Shown here: positions 60,240 through 64,000 of the stretch, one piece after another
How positions within the stretch are numbered: position 1 is the first letter of the stretch
Layout of the letters: every line of letters starts with the position of its first letter
Source of the DNA: Flavonifractor sp. An10
Lineage (GTDB): Bacteria > Bacillota > Clostridia > Oscillospirales > Oscillospiraceae
DNA length: 64,000 nucleotides
Assembly: GCF_002161215.1 (NCBI RefSeq)
Contig: NZ_NFMB01000004.1
Span: 124,001-188,000 of the forward strand
Direction of reading: 5' to 3'
Notes under the pieces: model-generated
The model's input: only the letters and a program-made list of their open reading frames with translations
What the model was told of the DNA's origin: nothing
Databases searched by the model: none
Position numbers and translations under genes: made by a program

Positions 60240-60590
60240 GTTCCCCTTTCCACACGGCGTCCCTTTATAGCTCCTTGACAAAGAAAGCCCGGCGGGAGGC
60301 CTCCGGCGCAGTATAAGGCAGACGGATACGATCTGTCTGTGTGGAGCCGGTCGGCCGGTGCGCCAAGATCCTGTTGCAAGTCCGCAGGACGGGACCCCTA
60401 CCAAACAGGAGAGCGACAAAACCGGGCCGTAAAACAGGTGTGGCAGCCTGTGGGCGAGGACGCGCAGGCAGGATAATGAGACTCGCGCATTGGACGCCCG
60501 CAAAGCATCGTGCGCCGCACCCATCAGTATGGGCCGGGGTGAAATTCCCGTGGAGCTGTGCCAGCAGCCATCCGTTTTCTGCCTCTTTCG
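60240..60590 (+). ncRNA. Structured non-coding stretch before tnpW
   Basis: No gene in this ~350 bp. It carries a series of hairpins, for example CAGAC-x-GAT/ATC-x-GTCTG near 60322-60343, TCCTG/CAGGA near 60368-60389, and GCCTG/CAGGC near 60450-60474. My recollection is that this stretch is strongly conserved among CTn elements of gut Clostridia, which would be unusual for an idle spacer. It could be a regulatory leader for tnpW and the recombinase, a trans-acting RNA, or a recombination site. Nothing here proves a transcript. Confidence 0.4.
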
Positions 60591-60622
60591 TATTGATCTT
60601 TCTTGCGAAAGGGGGTCATTTT

Positions 60623-60802
60623 ATGCAAGAAAAAACTATTGCCGGTAAGCCCGGCTCTTCCAAGAAATCGTTAGATGAAAAGACGACCTATCGCTTCGGC
60701 AATAGGTCGTTTGTCGTTGAACCCGTTTTTCGGCAAGATGGCCCGGATACCCTGGGCAGCATCCTTCTGCGGCTGATGAAGTCCGAGAGCGAGGCAAAGT
60801 AA
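60623..60802 (+). CDS. TnpW-like transposon protein
   Basis: 59 residues; ribosome site AAAGGGGG. Basic N-terminus, then TTYRFGNRSFVVEPVFRQDG, then PDTLGSILLRLMKSE: the pattern of the small TnpW-type proteins found beside TnpX recombinases of Tn4451-like elements (YRIGKTTYIVNSYF...LDKIFRLM). Function poorly known; perhaps an excision accessory. About 100 bp before the recombinase. Confidence 0.75.
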   Translation: MQEKTIAGKPGSSKKSLDEKTTYRFGNRSFVVEPVFRQDGPDTLGSILLRLMKSESEAK

Positions 60803-60817
60803 ATCTCCCGGACCCGG

Positions 60818-60846
60818 CTGACAGGGACAGCGGATGGCGGTATAAT
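60818..60846 (+). promoter_or_regulatory. Promoter of the right recombinase
   Basis: CTGACA (60818-60823), 17 bp, TATAAT (60841-60846), 55 bp before the start codon. The TATAATGAACATAG string also occurs at the promoter at 41904. Confidence 0.65.
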
Positions 60847-60900
60847 GAACATAGACAAGTTATATTTGCTATTCGGCTGTCCCGGAGGAAGGAGGACTGA

Positions 60901-62610
60901 ATGAGACAGTCGAACAACCGCAAATCCCGTGCTGTAACCGCATTCCTCTATGAGCGGCTTTCCCGCGATGACAACCTGGAGGGCGAGAGTTACAGCATCG
61001 GAAATCAAAAGAAACTGCTGACCAAGGTGGCGAAGGAAAAAGGTTACACCAATCTGGTCCACTTCCTGGATGACGGCATCTCCGGCGTCACGATGGACCG
61101 CCCCGGTTTCAACGACATGATGGAACAGCTTGCCGCCGGCAAGGCCGCCGCCGTGTTTGTGAAGGATCTGTCCCGGCTGGGCCGCAACTACATTGAGGTG
61201 GGGCGGCTGACCGAGGAGTTTTTCCCGGAGCACGACATTCGCTTGGTAGCGGTCTCGGATAACATCGACACCGCTGAGGGTGAGAACGAGCTGGCGCCCA
61301 TCCGCAATCTGTTCAATGAGTGGTACGCCCGTGACATCAGCAAGAAGCGCCGGATCAGCAATAAGATCAAGGGCAATGCGGGCGAGCCGATGGGGCAACC
61401 TCCCTACGGCTATATCAAGGACCCTGACAATCCCAAACGGTGGATCGTGGATGAGGAGGCCGCCCAGGTGGTTCGTCGGATTTATCGTATGACCTTGGAT
61501 GGTTATGGAACAGAGCAGATTGCAGCAAGTCTTGAACAAGACGGTATCCTGACGCCCCGCGCCTACTGGCTCAAAAAAGGCATTAAACGGCCCGGCAAAG
61601 GAAAGGAGCAGGCTCCGACAAAGTGGAACAGCTCCAGTGTTACCAAAATACTGTCTTTGCAAGAGTATTGCGGCGACATCCTTAATTTCAAAACCTACTC
61701 CAAGTCGTACAAGAACAAAAAGCGAATTGAAAATGACCGGGAGAACTGGGTTATCTTTAAGGACGTCCACGAACCTATCATTGAGCGGGCGGTCTTTGAG
61801 CAGGTCCAGCAGAAGCGCGGCAAGATCCGCAAGCGCCGTACCCACGAAGGGGAACGCAATATGTTTTCCGGCCTGCTGGTCTGCGCTGATTGCGGACACA
61901 ACCTACACTTTCATTTCAATCAGGGCAACCCCGACATCAAGTATTTCAACTGCTCCAACTACAAGGGCAACCGTGGGACCTGTACTTCTACCCATTATAT
62001 CCGTGTGGACTTCCTGGAGCAGGTGGTGTTAGGCGAGATCCGGAGGCTAACTAAATTTTCCAGTCAGTTTGAGGATGAGTTTGTGAAGGCTGTGATCGGC
62101 CATTCCCAGCAGGCAGAGGCCACCGACCGAAAGCTGAAGGAGAAAGAGCTGAAAGCCCTGCAAGCCCGCGATGAGGAGCTGGACGGCCTGTTCGAGAGGA
62201 TCTATGAGGATAATGTTTCCGGCAAACTCTCGGATGACCGTTTCGCCAGAATGTCGAGGCGGTATGAGGAGGAGCAGAAGGAATTGGCGGAGAAGATCAA
62301 GGCGCTCCGCGCCGAGATCGACAAGCAGAACAGCCAGTCCATGACCACGGATATGTTCATCTCCCTGGTCCGCAAATACACCCGCGCCCGCAAGCTGACG
62401 CCCCGGATGCTGAACGAGCTCATCGAGAAGATTGAGGTATTCAACGCCGAGAAGGTAGACGGGGTGTGGGAGCAGCGGCTCCGTATCCACTACAACTGCG
62501 TGGGCGCCATCGAGATCCCCGACCTCATCCCGCTGCCCGCCCCGGAGGTGTCCGTAAACACAAGAAAGGGCGTAGTCGTCAACTACGCCCCATCCACCAT
62601 CGCCGGATGA
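60901..62610 (+). CDS. TnpX-like large serine recombinase (right element)
   Basis: 569 residues; ribosome site GGAGGAAGGAGG. Catalytic domain 10-160: FLYERLSRDDNLEGESYSIG has the active Ser, then VFVKDLSRLGRNYIEVGRLT. Recombinase domain 165-290 (GQPPYGYIKDPDNPKRWIVD, SSVTKILSLQEYCGDILNF), zinc ribbon CADCGHNLHFHF ... FNCSNYKGNRGTC at 325-365, coiled coil 390-480, and a DUF4368-like end (ELIEKIEVFNAEKVDG). It catalyses excision and integration of the element. The 3' end lies 60 bp from tRNA-Leu, so the right boundary is probably within 62611-62670. Confidence 0.93.
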   Translation: MRQSNNRKSRAVTAFLYERLSRDDNLEGESYSIGNQKKLLTKVAKEKGYTNLVHFLDDGISGVTMDRPGFNDMMEQLAAGKAAAVFVKDLSRLGRNYIEVGRLTEEFFPEHDIRLVAVSDNIDTAEGENELAPIRNLFNEWYARDISKKRRISNKIKGNAGEPMGQPPYGYIKDPDNPKRWIVDEEAAQVVRRIYRMTLDGYGTEQIAASLEQDGILTPRAYWLKKGIKRPGKGKEQAPTKWNSSSVTKILSLQEYCGDILNFKTYSKSYKNKKRIENDRENWVIFKDVHEPIIERAVFEQVQQKRGKIRKRRTHEGERNMFSGLLVCADCGHNLHFHFNQGNPDIKYFNCSNYKGNRGTCTSTHYIRVDFLEQVVLGEIRRLTKFSSQFEDEFVKAVIGHSQQAEATDRKLKEKELKALQARDEELDGLFERIYEDNVSGKLSDDRFARMSRRYEEEQKELAEKIKALRAEIDKQNSQSMTTDMFISLVRKYTRARKLTPRMLNELIEKIEVFNAEKVDGVWEQRLRIHYNCVGAIEIPDLIPLPAPEVSVNTRKGVVVNYAPSTIAG

Positions 62611-62617
62611 AATTAAC

Positions 62618-62667
62618 AAAAAAAGACGAGTGTTCTTACAGCATTTCAAATGCTATAAGAACACTCG
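62618..62667 (-). terminator. Terminator of tRNA-Leu
   Basis: A 12-bp outer stem (62627-62638 / 62656-62667) and a 7-bp inner stem (AGCATTT/AAATGCT); the minus strand continues into TCTTTTTTTG. It may also stop the recombinase transcript. Confidence 0.85.
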
Positions 62668-62670
62668 CCA

Positions 62671-62758
62671 TGGTGCGCGAGGCGGGACTTGAACCCGCAC
62701 GTGCGTAATGCACACTAGAACCTGAATCTAGCGAGTCTGCCAATTCCACCACTCGCGC
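62671..62758 (-). tRNA. tRNA-Leu (CAG anticodon)
   Basis: 88 nt including an encoded CCA (62671-62673). Acceptor GCGCGAG/CTCGCGC, D arm with GGTGGAATTGGCAGAC, anticodon stem CTAGA/TCTAG with loop TTCAGGT (CAG), a long variable arm typical of leucine tRNAs (GTGTGCATTACGCAC), and a T arm GCGGG-TTCAAGT-CCCGC. All stems are perfect, so the gene looks functional. Confidence 0.95.
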
Positions 62759-62941
62759 AGCTTGGCGCAATCATCAGCGCGAGGAATATGATATCACACG
62801 ATATATGGATTGTCAACTCTTTTTTGCTCAAAAGGGGAATAATTTTGCAGCCAGCCTGATCAAGGCAGAAAAAAGGGGGGAGGGAAGATCCCGCGGCAGG
62901 CGCAGAAAGCGGGCCCGTGCCGCTTCCGGCAGAGAAGGCCT

Positions 62942-62969
62942 TTGCGGATCCTGCTATTTCAGGTATAAT
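62942..62969 (+). promoter_or_regulatory. Promoter of the second TetR gene
   Basis: TTGCGG (62942-62947), 16 bp, TATAAT (62964-62969), 43 bp before the start codon. Confidence 0.6.
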
Positions 62970-63012
62970 GGGGTCAGGAAAGGGACTCAGGGAGCAACAG
63001 GAGGATCATTTC

Positions 63013-63573
63013 ATGACGAACACCACCAAGCAGGCCCTGGAGGCATCGCTCAAGCACATGCTGCTGAAAAAGCCTCTGGACAAGATCACCATCCGGGACA
63101 TCACCGAGGACTGCGGCATCAGCCGCATGGCGTTTTACTACCATTTCAAGGACATCTACGATCTGGTGGAGTGGGCCTGTATTGAGGACGCCTCCCGGGC
63201 CCTCCAGGGAAAAAAGACCTACGAGACCTGGCAGGAGGGGCTTTTGCAGATCTTCGAGGCGGTGCTGGAAAACAAGCCCTTCATCCTCAACGCCTGTCGC
63301 TGCATCAGCCGGGAGCAGATGGAGCGCTTCCTCTATCACCTGACCTACGGGCTGATCCGGGGGGTGGTGGACGAGCAGAGCCGGGGTGCAGCGATCTCCG
63401 AGGAGGAGCGGGCATTTATCGCGGAGTTTTACAAGTACAGCTTTGTGGGGCTGATGCTGGACTGGATCCGCCAGGGGATGAGTGCCGATTACCGGCAGCT
63501 TGTGGAAAAGATCAGCACCACCATGCGGGGGAATATCGCCAACTCCATCCGAAATTTTGCGGCCGGCGGCTGA
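63013..63573 (+). CDS. TetR/AcrR-type regulator (DhaS-like), second copy of the family
   Basis: 186 residues; ATG 63013 behind AACAGGAGGATC. Helix-turn-helix: KPLDKITIRDITEDCGISRM, then AFYYHFKDIYDLVEW. The C-terminal domain is helical (EEERAFIAEFYKYSFVGLML, DWIRQGMSADYRQL). It resembles the regulator at 213 along its whole length. It sits just before an oleate hydratase gene and may control that gene, sensing a fatty acid; this is an inference from position. A 24-bp-stem terminator separates the two genes. Confidence 0.85.
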   Translation: MTNTTKQALEASLKHMLLKKPLDKITIRDITEDCGISRMAFYYHFKDIYDLVEWACIEDASRALQGKKTYETWQEGLLQIFEAVLENKPFILNACRCISREQMERFLYHLTYGLIRGVVDEQSRGAAISEEERAFIAEFYKYSFVGLMLDWIRQGMSADYRQLVEKISTTMRGNIANSIRNFAAGG

Positions 63574-63582
63574 ACCGGTCTC

Positions 63583-63635
63583 TTTACAAAACCGGCCCGG
63601 TGATCAAAATCTGATCACCGGGCCGGTTTTGTAAA
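63583..63635. terminator. Strong hairpin terminator after TetR gene
   Basis: A 24-bp perfect inverted repeat (63583-63606 / 63612-63635) with a 5-nt loop; T-runs are inside the arms. It starts 10 bp after the stop codon. Confidence 0.85.
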
Positions 63636-63725
63636 TGGAAGCGCCGGCGGAACCCGGTTAGAATAGGGCCGAAACAAAGGATGAGCCGCCCCCGGGCGGC
63701 AGCATTCGGAAAGGTGGCCTGATTC

Positions 63726-64000
63726 ATGGCAAAAAGTATGGAGAAGCTGGCGGCAGCGGCCGTCGGACTGGCGGCCGCGAGCGCGGCCGGCATGGCAGTA
63801 AAGAAGCACGCCGGAGGCAGAAAGGCGGCGCCCGATGCCGCCCCCAGCTCCTACCGGAATACAGAGCTGGGGAAGCAGCGGAAAAACCGCAGGGGTATCT
63901 ATTACTCCAGCGGCAACTACGAGGCATTTGCCCGGCCTGAGAAGCCGGCGGGCGTGGAGGAAAAGAGCGCCTACATCGTGGGCAGCGGCCTGGCGGCCCT
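63726..64000 (+). CDS. ohyA: Oleate hydratase, N-terminal part
   Basis: 91 codons to the window edge; ATG behind AAAGGTGG. A hydrophobic Ala-rich start ([20 protein letters not shown]) and basic linker precede [20 protein letters not shown], then [13 protein letters not shown], the entry and FAD-binding GxGxxA motif of the oleate hydratase (MCRA) family. These FAD enzymes add water to the cis-9 double bond of unsaturated fatty acids, detoxifying them for gut Firmicutes. The N-terminal extension could be a membrane-associating segment. The rest lies outside the window. Confidence 0.85.
   Translation, partial: MAKSMEKLAAAAVGLAAASAAGMAVKKHAGGRKAAPDAAPSSYRNTELGKQRKNRRGIYYSSGNYEAFARPEKPAGVEEKSAYIVGSGLAA

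Noticed and set aside
62671-62758. tRNA-Leu as the integration site of the element.
   Set aside because: The tRNA is complete and no second copy of its 3' end is seen near the left side. TnpX-like serine recombinases do not usually use tRNA genes.

Overview
The window looks like chromosome of a GC-rich, spore-forming gut Clostridia bacterium, probably an Oscillospiraceae of the Flavonifractor / Pseudoflavonifractor / Lawsonibacter kind. This rests on the very GC-rich backbone, a dipicolinate synthase gene remnant, giant S-layer-homology proteins, an oleate hydratase start, and a Tn1549/CTn-like conjugation module. The genus is an inference; no rRNA is present.

Region 1 (1-3.4 kb) is ordinary chromosome with damage: a TSCPD-domain gene start, a TetR-type regulator, and feoA followed by a feoB whose frame is broken several times and whose 3' part is missing, then a membrane-anchored NlpC/P60 protein. 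Region 2 (3.4-13.5 kb) is a two-copy cassette. Each copy has a small protein (+) whose Shine-Dalgarno sits inside a perfect hairpin, a convergent 1.27-1.3 kaa S-layer-homology protein (-), and a shared ~280 bp upstream repeat. A dpaA (spoVFA) fragment lies between the copies. Region 3 (13.7-22.1 kb) holds a leftward large serine recombinase, a fold-back element with an outward promoter, a candidate structured leader RNA, a lipoprotein gene with an internal stop, a transglutaminase/SLH protein, a TcpA-like FtsK ATPase and an HUH replication protein. It resembles a smaller or decayed mobile element.

Region 4 (22.3-41.5 kb) is one long, tightly overlapping conjugation operon. It encodes a replication initiator, PcfB, the VirD4 coupling protein, Maff2, a VirB6-like protein, a radical SAM protein, PrgI, VirB4, a BRO antirepressor, a C5 DNA methyltransferase, a CD1108-type hydrolase, a PP-loop protein, DUF4315, DUF4366, topoisomerase III (frameshifted) and two ArdA-like proteins. 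The relaxase and a frameshifted mobC lie on the other strand at 46.5-48.2 kb.

Region 5 (41.9-46.1 and 48.5-58.7 kb) is lower-GC cargo that reads as a metal or metallophore uptake island. A six-gene operon carries two methyltransferases, two related membrane proteins, an L-2-amino-thiazoline-4-carboxylate-hydrolase-type protein and an alpha/beta hydrolase. Beyond the relaxase come a YbtA-like AraC regulator, a YbtP/YbtQ-like pair of ABC half-transporters, an Opp/Nik-type importer with binding lipoprotein, and a DtxR-family repressor. Three similar palindromes (GGTTAG-N6-CTAACC type) sit before the MTase operon, the AraC gene and the importer, so the DtxR protein may control the whole island.

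Region 6 (58.7-62.7 kb) is the element's right end: XRE regulator, sigma-70-like factor, HTH protein, a long structured non-coding stretch, a TnpW-like protein and a TnpX-like large serine recombinase. Chromosome resumes with tRNA-Leu(CAG), a second TetR regulator of the same family as the one at the left edge, and the start of an oleate hydratase gene. Frameshifts in topB and mobC both lie in G runs, so some breaks could be sequencing errors.
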